Positions 48,201-59,600 of a DNA stretch of 64,000 nucleotides are shown here, one piece after another. This stretch comes from Serinus canaria (Eukaryota > Chordata > Aves > Passeriformes > Fringillidae). The stretch is taken from assembly GCF_022539315.1 (NCBI RefSeq), contig NC_066314.1, positions 63,349,543 to 63,413,542 of the forward strand. The letters run 5' to 3'. Made by a program: the position numbers and the translations under genes. Below the pieces are notes generated by a model that saw only the letters and a program-made list of their open reading frames with translations, was not told the DNA's origin and made no database searches. Position 1 is the stretch's first letter, and each line of letters begins with the position of its first letter.

Positions 48201-50702
48201 CTTAAAGCACATCTCACAGAACTCTTACATTATTTTGTAGGTGATGGAACATATCTGTGTTGTTGATAATTGCTCTTTCTAACAACTGGATAGAAAATAC
48301 ATTTCAGATGTGACCTCTCAGTCTGCTTTTGAGCCTAAACCACTGACAGCACAAATGGGACAAAAGTGAATAATTGTTTAGGGTTATTTTAAACATTATT
48401 TTGATGGATTTGGTTGTCTTCTTGCTAACCACTTTTGGTCACTGGTCAGAATTAGTCAGAATAAAACAGTTTGACAGGTGGATGCTCCTCAGAACCTCAA
48501 GCATAGGATACTAATAGTTTTTTTACGTGTTGAAATAGATTAAAAATGTAGAGTCTAAAAATATAATCTCATACTATGACTTCTAAAGTGACATTTTAAA
48601 TGTACCCTTTAAAGAAATATGACATGGTGGGGCTGTTTTTCAGTTTGTATTCTAAATGCAATTTGAAGTTACTGCACAAAATCAATAGATAAGTTAATAA
48701 TTGCAGCTCTCCTGCCTCTCCTAGTTTACCTTTAGACTTCTTATTGTATCTAATGAGCAGTGCAGCCAAAAGTTCAGCCAGTATTGCCATTCCAAAACAT
48801 TCCAAAGCTGCAAGCCAGAAACCTCAAAAATCAAAAAATTCTGCGTTATTATGATTAATTTTCAATTCTTCCATATTTGATTCCAAGTTTTGAATTGCAC
48901 ACATAATACACACATTTTTCATGAGTCCTGGGAGCTGGACCTTCAGCAATTCCTACACAATGCCTTGCTGCCTGTGGTGTGGGACTTTGAGAAAGTCATG
49001 GAATACCATGGGAATGTCCCTGGGGTCACAAGAGTAAATGTTCATTAGCTACTTCAGAGTAGCTTCTGATCTCCTGCCTGTAAACAAGCACATCCATGAG
49101 TGCTCAAATTTGCTTTTTATCTGCAATACTTTACGTGCTTCTCTATGTCATGGTCAGCATACAGACTGCTTTTAAAACCTGGCACATTCACCTCCCAGGA
49201 ATTCTCTGAGGCATAATTCTGGTTTGAAAAACGTTTCACATCTCAATGAAAGATTTTCTGAGCAGAAAATATGACTCTGACAGTCCTCAGTGCTGTGGTC
49301 CAAAATAATTAGTCCTGCCTTTTGGATTAGTGTTTGTTGCCAGATTGCATGAATATATTTTTATGGCCCCATGTTTATTATTCGTTGCTGGGTAACCTGC
49401 TGGTTTGGATCCTAGCAAGAATCCAGTCAAATCAAAGTATTTAAACTGCTGCTAATGACCATTTTGTTAGATTATTGACCCCCCTCTGTTCTGTCTCTGC
49501 CTGTACTAATGGCCAATTTTCAAGAGATTGTTTCCTAATTAATTCTGCCACGTGATGATTAGCATTGTCAAATATTTAATATCTCCTTTCAAAGAAGGAG
49601 ATAGAACAAAGAAGGTGAGAAGAACAAAATTTGCAGGTTTTTGTTATTGCTGCCATAGGACCAGAAAGTTCCTGACTTGATGATAGTTCAGCTCTTTCTG
49701 TGGAGACCATGAGAATGTAACAACCTTCTGCAGGTGCTGCTTAAAATAGTTGCATGTACAACAAATCCTCTGTTCTTCCAAGGATTTTTAAGAGGTTTTG
49801 CCCTTCCTTTAGTGAGGAAGGGAAGTTAGGTAGGTGCCTACCACAGCTGTCACCCCATTCTGCAAGAAGAATATATGCCAGTGGTTTAATGCAAGAACAC
49901 CTCTGTCCAGCAAATGAGTCTGTCACAAAGATTTTAAAGATTCTTGTTTTTTTCCATTACCCGTTTTTTCCTGCTCTGAATAGCCTCATGTTCCATCTAC
50001 TAGGAAGAATAAAAAGTAGATTTTCATTTTCTGCCTATTATATTGGTAATTCAGTGTTCAGCAGAAAGCTGTCCCAGTTTAGGCACCTAGTTTTCCAGTT
50101 TCTTCAGCAATAATGGGATTTCCAGAAGAAACATGGATATTCTGTTGCTCAGAGCAGAGCTCAAGGGTTTTGAGAGCAAAGTGATCATGCCACCAGGGCT
50201 TATTTTGGGGGTTAAAATTGCCTAGAGTTGAGCATTATGCAACCTCTGCAGATTTCCACAGGAATTCTTTAACTTAATTGGCAGTGGAGTTTGGCCATCT
50301 GAGTTTCTGGAGAGAAAGGATTTGAGTTTTTAAAACTGCCTTAGATGTTTTAAATTCAGAAAGAAAGTGGTCACAATTAAAAACTTTGTTGTTGAAGGAG
50401 TAATACTGGTTTAATTAAACTGCATTATTCCCAAGGAATAATCTGGTTTTCAGCTTCTCTTCCCTGACCTGAGAGCTTTTCCTGACAGAAGTTGCTGTTT
50501 CATACATTTGCTTAAGAATAAACACTGCTGGGAGAAGTCCCACTTCTCTGCACGTGCCTTTCTCTCTGAAACCCTAGCTGGGATGTACTGATAGTTTTAT
50601 TTCCACATTGGCCAACAGAAATAAACAACTGCATGAAAACTGTCAAATATTAAGCAAGGAATAAGGCTTCTGAAAATCTTGTTTGTTTGTTTTCTTTCTT
50701 GG
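45242..50702. other. Non-coding stretch, no gene seen
   Basis: Unique-looking AT-rich sequence with no nameable repeat. The part at about 49370-49580 has a dense run of ATTA, TAAT and CACGTG words and resembles conserved non-coding DNA in style, but this is an impression and cannot be tested here. Confidence 0.55.
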
Positions 50703-50716
50703 TTTTTTTTTTTTTT
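50703..50716. repeat. T14 homopolymer
   Basis: A run of 14 T in a T/G-rich setting, followed by AGG and another T6. Confidence 0.9.
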
Positions 50717-52708
50717 AGGTTTTTTAAAGAAAGGAGCAGGAGGGAGTAAAACAATGGGTATAAAAGGAAATCTCATCCAGAGTGTTAGAGAAAAGCAATT
50801 TCCCTCTCCAACTACTTTGCAAGAGAGGTTTCAGTCCCCATGTCAATGGCAGACATCGTTGGAGAAAGCACAGTCAGCACTTTAGCATAAAACCCCTGAA
50901 AAAAACCATTAAGTCACAGAACATGCTGTCCCAAAGGCTTGGCAGGCTGAGGTCACCGAGGTCATGGGCCTAATAAGGGAGTGTTTTAATTGGTTTCTAC
51001 TGTTTCTCCCCTGACATCCCTCCTTTCCCTCCCTCCTCCCCTCCACCAACCTTCACACCTTTGATCCTTCAACTGCCAGGATTCTGAAACTGTATGGAGA
51101 AAACTGCAATTATCCAAATATCACCATTACTGTGACACACTGCAGATAGGGCAGCACAGGGCCTCCACTACTGAGTAATCCTGTAAATTGCTTAAAATAA
51201 CAACGAAGAGCAGTATACACTTTTCTCATCCATTGTCAGGCTGAAATAAATAGGTCTTTCTTTAACTTGCCTAATCCTGCTAAACAGTACAAAATCCTAT
51301 TACTCAATGAATTATAAATCCTGCTTCAGCACCTCATTTGTCCTGGAGTGTTTCATTGTGAAACCCAGAAATTCAATACCTCATTTTAGTCACACAATTC
51401 CTACCAGGACTGCTTCTCCCCGTCCCTTCCCCCATCCTCCCGTGTTGGTTGTGCTCAGTGAGGTTTGTGTTAGGGCCATACAAACCCTGGGGAGGCAAGT
51501 AAAGACAGCAGCAGCTTGTTTAAAACCCAGCCTGCACATTTCTGCACCTACATCCTCACTGTGCACTTTGGGAGGGTAATTCCAGATGGATTGAAGCCCT
51601 TGTTGAGTTGGTGTGATGAACTGTCAGGCCACATCTCTCCTTCAGGTACACCTGTGAGAGCAGCACATCTTTATTGTTTTCCCTTTCAGTGCAACTATTG
51701 CATTTTTCACATTGAGACCCTGCATTCACCAAGTTTCTGGGATCTTTGGAATGCACCAAGCCTGCATAAAGTAGTTTAAGTCACTTGGGGTCTTGTCTTT
51801 GGAGATGTAGGAGTGCAGCCTGCAGCTCCCAATGGGTGTTGCCCTTTTCCAAAGGTCCCTACCTGGACCTGTGGATTTGCTGCTATTCCTGCAGCAGAAG
51901 TGGAGCAGGACTCTCACCTGCTGTTCTGGAAATCAAGACAGTGTCAGGCTCATAAGATCACTGTGAAAAGGAAAATTAGTGCATATAGGAAGAGTTTTCT
52001 AAAACAAAACTCTCATGAAAACCAGCTGAGTAAGAGCAGGGTTAAGCTTGATTCATTTCCTTTAGTTTGCTAAGTGTGGGTCAGGCAGAACCTGATGGCA
52101 CAGGAGAACAGAGGAGGGAAGGTGAAGAACTGTAATTCCCTACCTCACACTGCAAGGATTTGGCACAACCCAAGGCCAGGATCCCTGGCACTGACCCAGA
52201 AAGGTGTCAGATATTCCTGGAGCTGCTGGGTGCATGCTGGGAAGGACAGCATCCACTCCTGGAGGTATCTTAGCTGGCTGTGCTGGAATTCCTTCTGGGC
52301 TCTCCTGCCCCAGCTCACATCCCTGGTACCATGTCCTGCTGGAAAAGGAAAACCTAAACCTTGGAATGTCAAGGATTGTGTTTCACAATATGTACCATCA
52401 GTATCTCCTAGCTAGTTTTAGATCTCTCTTGCTGTCTTGCCATTCCTAAATGCTCTTTAAGATGTAGTGAACACCTATTTTAACTTGGCCTTTTGCATGG
52501 AATTCATTTATAATCCATTATCTCGTGTGTCATGCCTCTCTCTGCATTTAACCGTTTTACAGTTCATGAAATAAAGGATTCCAATTCTTTTAATGAGTCC
52601 ATTTTCCCCTACTTTCAAAACATTTAAAGGGGAAGATTTTTTAATCAGTTCTGTTTTCCTTATAAAACCCAATGTAAAATGCTCATGGACATATTTTACT
52701 AAAATAAA
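50717..52708. other. Non-coding stretch with a homopyrimidine tract
   Basis: A pure C/T tract of about 28 bp lies at 51017-51045, inside a longer pyrimidine-rich part. Otherwise no gene or nameable repeat is visible. GC-richer sequence at 52.1-52.35 kb has overlapping open frames on both strands and no recognisable product. Confidence 0.6.
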
Positions 52709-52798
52709 AAACATTAAAAAAACCAACCAAAACAAAACAAAAAACAACAACAAAAACATTGACAAAAACCCAAAAGCAAAACCAAAACCACCAAACAG
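52709..52798. repeat. A/C-rich low-complexity tract
   Basis: About 90 bp on the plus strand are nearly all A and C (AACCAACC, AAAACAAAAC, CAACAACAA, CCAAAACCACC words). It is the second large member of the A/C-rich class after 19880-19983. Confidence 0.85.
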
Positions 52799-54627
52799 CT
52801 CTTTTTTCCATATTTTAGTTAGAACTCAAAGTCAACCTAATCCAAAACTAAAATCACAGTTTAAGCAGAGGGAAGATCCCCTGTAGCTGTGTCTGATTAG
52901 ATATTTCAGATTACATGGGGTTTTGGTTGTACTTACATTGTTCTTGAAATCAGGTAGAATTCATTTCTTTTTGGAGAAATTAAACCCATAGTTTTGTAAG
53001 AAATAATTTTTTCAGAACTAACACAAACATTTTGACTTCAAGTTTGACTTAGAAATATATGTAAAATTTTTTAAGTAATTTTGCAGCTATGAAACACTTT
53101 TTCTTTTTTGGCTCAGCCCAGCAAGATCCATACATGTCTAAAATTACTTTCCATCAAGTTCATCATGTTGTAAACTACAGAGCTATCCTAAAAATCCTTG
53201 AAATTTCTGAATGAGCATTTTTGTCTCTAATGACTGGTAACTTGTGTCTGAACAAGGAGATGATGCTTCCAGCAAGTCACCAAATAGACCAGTCAGCAAA
53301 TCCATCAGGGTAATTTCAACTTGTGGTCTTGAAATAAATTGGGGAAGTACAAACATTTAATGAATGTGAAACAATTCACAGAAAGTTACTGCTTGCATGT
53401 CTCTTCCTACATGTACACAGTTAAAGATTAAAAAAAATCAGCAAACAAATGTTCCTGGTGAAGAAACCAAAAGCCTGGAGCAGGTCAGGAGGGGAGAGAA
53501 GGGTAAGGGGGTGTTCAACCCACATTGTTTCAGAAGGAAAGAGGATGCTACAGCTGTAAGAAATTAGCACAAAATAAATATTTTAAATGCTGATACTGAT
53601 CAGAGGGGGAAAAAAAAGTCCAGACTGGGAATACTGAGATTTTAAGATTGTAGGGCAAGGATTTACAAAAGCCTCAGAAGAAAGAAACAGAAGTTACTCA
53701 TTAGTAGTAAATTTTGCATTTAAGGTTTGTCATCTCTCACATTAATACAATCCAAGGCAGTATTACTGCAGCTGCACCTTTTTGAATAAAGCTCTACAGA
53801 CAAAAATTTAAAATCTCTATATCAAACACTTTATGGTTTGAATCCTGAATTTGTCTTGTCACACAAGTAATTCTTGAAAAATTCTAGACATGTGAACTCA
53901 TCTCCTTGAGCTCAGGGAGGCTCAGCACATCAGATTTGGTGCGTTATGGCCCACATGGGCAAGAATGCAAAAAAATGGGGGAGAGCAAAAATGCTGAAAT
54001 GCAATCAGCAGGGAATGCTACAAGGAAGCAGGCTGAACTGTGCAGGGCTGCACCTCCAACTGTACACAGAGAAATTTCTGTTTTTCTTTTGCCTATCAGG
54101 ATCTTTGATTGCTTCTGACTAATCCTTCCCTATGTGCTCTTTCCTTCTATTTCAATCCACGTTGTGTTCCCACAAGTACAAAAGTGTCATTTCATGTGAT
54201 TTTGCTGCAGTGAACCAGGGCAAAGCCTTTGTTTTCATAACATGTTATAAAATGTATTCTTTAAATTCTTCATTGATTCTATTAAGCTTTAAAAACAGCC
54301 CTTTCCTTCCCCCTTCCCACCTTCCCCCACATACAGCAAAAAAAGGAGGAGAAATCCCCCCAAGCCCCCTAGGCAGAGGTCTGGAATGAGTGACAGGCTC
54401 TGCTCAGAGGAGATCCTGGATCCCAGTGGGAAGGGTGGCTGCAGGTCAGGACAGGGGCTCGTTTACAGAGGATGGAGGGGCCCAGGAGTGCCCAGGGATC
54501 AGCAGCTGGGCCAGAGCAACACAGGGAGCTTGGGGCATGGCAGAAAGGAGCTCCTGGAGAGCCTTTGGGGAGCTGCAGGGTTGGAGGAGCCAAGGGAGTC
54601 ACAGGTCAGGACAGAGGGGTTTGGCAG
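52799..54627. other. Non-coding stretch, GC-rich at its end
   Basis: Mostly AT-rich unique-looking sequence. From about 54.36 to 54.63 kb it becomes GC-rich with open frames in several phases. This borders the LTR on its internal-region side and could be leftover internal sequence of the same retroelement, which is unproven. Confidence 0.5.
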
Positions 54628-55011
54628 TGATGCCTTAGGGAGCTGGAACAGAGGCTAGATGGAGTTAAGAGGAATAAAGTGGATATTTATTGAATTGCCT
54701 TCAAAGGCCACAACCTGGCAGGACAGGAGCCACAGTCGTGGCTCTGCCCAGATGGCTCCAAGATGGAAGAAAAAGTGGGCTTGATCATGAGATCTTACAT
54801 TTTTAATAAGTTTTGGTCCATTAGCATATAGGAGTTCTGTCCAATTAATAGCTTCAAATGATGAGGTTTCATCCTCCTTGCTTGCCTGCCCACCCTCCTC
54901 TTTTCACATTGTTTATGCTTTGGGCCTGAAGTTTGAAGAGATTTTCCTTGAGTCTCCAGCTAGAATAGGATTGTTTTGTCTTCACCACCCTGTGAAAAGA
55001 TCCTGGTGACA
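54628..55011 (-). mobile_element. LTR-type retroelement fragment (short, inverted copy)
   Basis: Read on the minus strand, this block runs from TGTCACC to AAGGCATCA and aligns end to end with the edges of the plus-strand block at 24535-25514. Shared landmarks are AAAACAATCCT (complement at 54967-54977), a GAAGCTATTAATTGGA segment, and the 17-mer AATAAATATCCACTTTA (complement at 54675-54691). At 384 bp it is about 600 bp shorter than the first copy, which has an extra middle section. No target-site duplication is visible and no retroviral gene is adjacent. A poly(A) signal is kept. Confidence 0.65.
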
Positions 55012-56469
55012 CTTAATATAAAGCTAAAGCTGCACACCAAAGCAGAACAGAAAAACTTAAAACCAAAGGTATCAGCAGAGCTGAGCAGAGATGCCATGAT
55101 GGGGGTGACCAGGTCACCAGCACTGGCACGGCTGTGTGGGAAAGAGCTGGCCTTGCTTGGAGTGAAATACTCTTGCTCCTGCTCCTAGATGAGTGCTCTC
55201 TTTACCCCTGAAATAATTGTTTTTAAAGCTTGCTCCTCTACAGTCTTAAAATGGCCTTTTAGGTATGGCAGAGAGGTGACCCCACTGGCTCCAGCGCTGA
55301 CCACATTTTGTGTTGTTGCATAATCAGCGATTTAAAACCAAAGCAAAAGGGACTTTTCCAAGGATCTTGGGAGTCCTGGGTTTACCAAACTCCCAGGCTA
55401 CAGAGACTCCACAAAGTCTGCAGCTGAGGGGAGAAGTCTCTGTGGATTCCCTCGGGGCTCAGGGCAAGATCCAATAAACAGCCTAAGCTCAGGGGTATCG
55501 GGCTGTGATCTGCTAACCCTTACAATAATGCCTTGCACTAATTACGAGGTGACCCACGTGGGCTTAGATGAGGTCATTGCACTCTCCAGTAATAGATGTT
55601 AGAGCATAAAGTTTACCTCTTCTTGTGGGTGGGTTTTCTGTCAGCAGTACCAGGACTTTGTGAATAGCTGTCTGAGCTGCTCATCAAAATAAAATGAGAA
55701 ATGTGCTTTGAGGGAGGATGGAATTAAAAAAATGAAGTTAACAATTGCAAAGCTAGGTCTAGAGCTACTTAAATAATTTCTGATATCTTTTTTTCCTTCA
55801 TTTTCTTCCCTTGCAAAAGTTTGGGAAATATTCAAGTTTCATGGTAATGTGTTCCAGATTGTATTGATTCCATCTTTTTTCAGTACATGAACAGTGACCT
55901 CCAGGACATCCAATTTCATATGAATAAGGAGAAATAAAGAGGAAAAAGAATTATAGCTTCAGAGTTATTATATGTTTACTGAAAACTGCGGATTTTACTA
56001 CATATTAGGTATATTCTTATTCATCAAGGGATTAAAACCACAATTTTATCCTGCCACACTTAAAATTCAGAAATCCAAGTTTAAAGACCAATTGGCATAT
56101 AAAATTTTTAACCATCTGCTATAAAAATAATAACAAAAATATAAAAATAATAATATCATCATTAGTGTAGTGAAAGGATACATTTAAGATTATGTTGGAA
56201 TAAGTATATAAAATATTTTCTGGCCATCGGTAGGTCAGTCTAAATGCAGTATTTTATCTCAAGTTATTAAGTCAGTGTCCTAAGCCTAAGGAATAAATTA
56301 TGTCCCAAAATGTAAATTTTTAAAAAATTGCATAGAAAATATTAGGTTAATCTGATCTTCTCTCATGCTTCTGGGATGTATCTGAGTTTTCATTCCATAA
56401 ATCTTCTGGTTTGCATTGTGCAGAGAGTTTTTCCCCTCCCTTCCTCTCCTTGCACTGCAAATGTCAGAA
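55012..56469. other. Non-coding stretch, no gene seen
   Basis: A 10-bp palindrome CCCACGTGGG lies at 55553-55562. An A/T-rich part (AAAATAATAA words) occupies about 56095-56165. CpG is slightly raised between 55.1 and 55.56 kb. No exon or nameable repeat. Confidence 0.6.
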
Positions 56470-56522
56470 TGTGTGTGTGTCTGTGTGTCTGTGTGTCTGT
56501 GTGTCTGTGTGTGTGTGTGTGT
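56470..56522. repeat. TG/TCTG microsatellite
   Basis: About 53 bp of TG dinucleotides, interrupted at regular intervals by C to give TGTGTGTC units (GTGTGTCTGTGTGTCTGTGT style). Open frames across it on both strands encode Cys/Val or His/Thr runs and are artefacts. Confidence 0.95.
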
Positions 56523-56592
56523 AAATGCTTTGCTAGAAAACACAAATTCCTCCTTTGCCCTGGCTGAAATGCTTTGCTGGGCCCTGTCACAG

Positions 56593-56670
56593 AGGCCCCA
56601 GGTCCTGTAACAATATTCAATATAACAATGGACAGGATCCCACTGAAATTAGGGCGGCAACTGAAGAAAG
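56593..56670 (+). other. Candidate 78-nt internal exon, unknown product
   Basis: A plausible acceptor (CTGGGCCCTGTCACAG ending at 56592) and a consensus donor (GAAAG|GTAAGT, intron from 56671) bracket 78 nt, which is 26 codons and leaves both ends in phase 1. The frame through the interval is open and reads PGPVTIFNITMDRIPLKLGR near its centre, an ordinary-looking peptide. Just beyond the donor the frame soon stops, and it also stops 25 bp upstream of the acceptor. I do not recognise the peptide and no partner exon was found, so this remains a pattern-based guess. Confidence 0.22.
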
Positions 56671-56676
56671 GTAAGT

Positions 56677-59600
56677 CTTGTTGATATTCCTTGATGCACT
56701 CCCAATGATCCTTTCCATCCAGAAATGTGAGGAGCCCTAGGAGAATGCTTTTTTTGGCATAGTTAGATGTCCAGAAAGTACACTCCTTGTTCTGAAGTGG
56801 TGTCCCTGTTGTTGGCTAATATTGTGACATATTGGTGGTTCACATTGCTCCTTGCCCCTCAGATGGCTCACAGTTCTCTCATGGCTTGAACCCTGTGATA
56901 AACACTAGAAAATCCTGCTTCTGCTTTCCTGCACACTTCAGTGCCAACTCCTTCATCTTCAAGAGCAAAACACCTAAATAACATCTCTTCTGGCCTTTCA
57001 TGCCTTTCCTAACCTTGCTTATTTTTCTTTACAGAACACAACACTTGTTTTTGCATGTTCTGCTTCTCTCCAGGCTGGATAACTCCTTTCTGTTCCATCA
57101 TGCTCCATCCTCCTCTCTTCACTTACATCCCTCCAGGAACCTTTGCCTCTCAGAAACCCTCTGGTGATGACTCACAGAAATAAAAATGATCCCTCCTGCT
57201 CTTCTCTGATCTACTCTGAACCATGTGGAGAGCCATAGAAAAGGGAGGCTTTCCCTCTGTTCTGTCAAAGGCCAAAAGACCCAAAGAGCAAAAAGAGGAG
57301 AAAGCTGTGATGGAAATAAATTTTAACAATACTGAAATGCATGGTTCTAATGTTTTCACGTTTTCTCTGGGATGTGACATTAAATACAAGTATTCTGTTT
57401 TTAAATATAGATGGGTAATAAGGGACTGGTTAAAATAAGCAAAATATGCATTTGCAGTCACTTGTTTTACTGCTAATGCTGAAAAATGCCACTTTATAAA
57501 CACAGCTGAAACATAAGTGTGTCTGTGCATTTGAACACACAAAAAGGTGTTCTGGGTTAAAGACCTGTTTTCCTTCAATTTTTTGGGTCTGCCAAAAAAG
57601 TTTATTGTGGAAAATAGAGGAAAGTAGAGGTAAATAGAGCTGAAGGAACTACTCTGTTTCCTTTCTAAGTTTTCACCAACAATTTCACTACAGCTGAATC
57701 TGCAGGGTCATCTTTTAATTCCTCCATTGCCTAGGCAAGAAATGCAATTCACCCCAATTTTAGCGCCAGGTAATAATCATTCCATCCACTTTCAGCAAAA
57801 TGCTCACTTGCAGACTGAAATAAATTGCTTTGCTGAGTAACAAAGAGGCTATTTTTGTCCTTAAGTGCTTTGCTGAACTTCAGACTGTTTCTGGGCTGTA
57901 GGCACACATACCAACAGATTGTGCCCCTTTGGAGCAGATCTGAGCTGGAAACAGGAGAATGCAGCCATACACATAACAGGAAATAGTACATAGTGCAGAT
58001 AACTCCTGCAAAGTAAAACAAAGATGTGGCAACCCTGTGTCACTGCACAGTCAATTATAAACCTTTTTTTCTGTGGTTCTGCTATAAATAGAAAGAAAGT
58101 GCAGGCACTGTTGGTATACAGTTTGTCAGATTGCTAGAGAACCACAACTATGACAGACAGATTTTAAATAAGCATTAATAAAAATAGAGTAGATATGCAG
58201 TAAAATAAGGCCACATATTGTACATGGCTTTTGAAAAAAAAAAAGACTGCTAAAAGTCTGATATATATTTAAAATTCTCAAGTCTCAGTCTTTCTCTTTG
58301 GTGGCATACAAAAACTGACAAGGTAAATTAACCATTTCTCCTTTTTTTTCACTGAATTTCCATTTCTAATCTCAAGTGTAACGTAACCCAGCCAGCTGCT
58401 TCTTTCCTCTCCTTCACAGGGGGATTTTTATTTACATCTATTCACTGAACTTAAAAATTGCAACCTAAACTTTATGATAGAGATGACGACATCCTTCTGA
58501 CTGGTACTATTTCCAACAGCTCACATGTTTGGCCCCAGGTCAGTAAAACGTGGTAATAAGGACTGACAGTCACTAGGAAAAAAAAGGTCTTAATTTCTAC
58601 CTGGAAAAAACTGATCTTTCTCTTCATTAGTGGCAGTTGGAGACTCTCCAACACTTTAAACATATCCATCATTGCTTCTCTGGTTGGATATAAACCCTCA
58701 GAAAGACAGGGTCTGGTTCTTTTTCATTGTAGTGGTCAGCAATCCAGTGTGTGAACAAGCAGTTAGTCAATATTGACCCATATAACTGTGAGAATACTCA
58801 GAATATTAGCAGTTCTTAACATTTGATCTAATGATACAAAAAATCTTGTCCTAAATATCACAACCATTCCAAGATTCCTTATGGGCTATTTGACGGCTGT
58901 GACTTGAGGAGAAAGAAAATTTCAGCCATCTCAAAATTTGCTTTGCTCTTTGCCTGTTTTCTACCTTTTACCACCCCATTCTGAGTACATTGGCTCAAGA
59001 GATCCTCCAGCATCCATTTCTTTTCCTGGATCTTCTGAAATGCCACAGAGATTGTGATCATCATTACGCTTCCATGTTAACTACTTCTTTTTTCTCCACA
59101 GCATGCAATAATAGTGTATGACTGTGCTTTGCAGAATGCTTAATTCTACATCAAATGGAAGTGAGTTTCGGCATCTCCCTTGGTTAGGAGCATCTTAAAA
59201 TCTAATTTATGCCCTTTGAAGGTTTTGTGTTGGGTTCAGGTCTGGGAAGAACAGCATGTGGGCAGGCTATTCTTGTAATTAATTGTTTGCTTTCTCTGGC
59301 TGCTCTGAGAATCTGTTCTTTGTCCCGCGTATCTGATAATGTCATGACTCTAAGGTTCTTTATAGCCACAGCAGCTAATGTACCTTAATGCATTTATATT
59401 TCAGAGTCTTCAGATGGGCTCCAAGCTGGGGTCTTGTTAACAGAAACCAGAGCAGGGTGGAAGCAGCCTTCCTGATAACCACACATTCGAGGCCTCTCGT
59501 TGGGACTCTTCTCTCTCGCTGTTCCCGTGACCTCTCCCATTCCCCTCACACTCTAATCATCCTTATTACAGTAACAAACATCTTGCATTCTCTAATCTAT

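Noticed and set aside
56298..56620. Open frames on both strands with His/Thr or Cys/Val runs
   Set aside because: They are direct translations of the TG/TCTG microsatellite.
57150..57578. 142-codon open frame, minus strand
   Set aside because: No family recognised and no splice signals in phase. Treated as a chance ORF.
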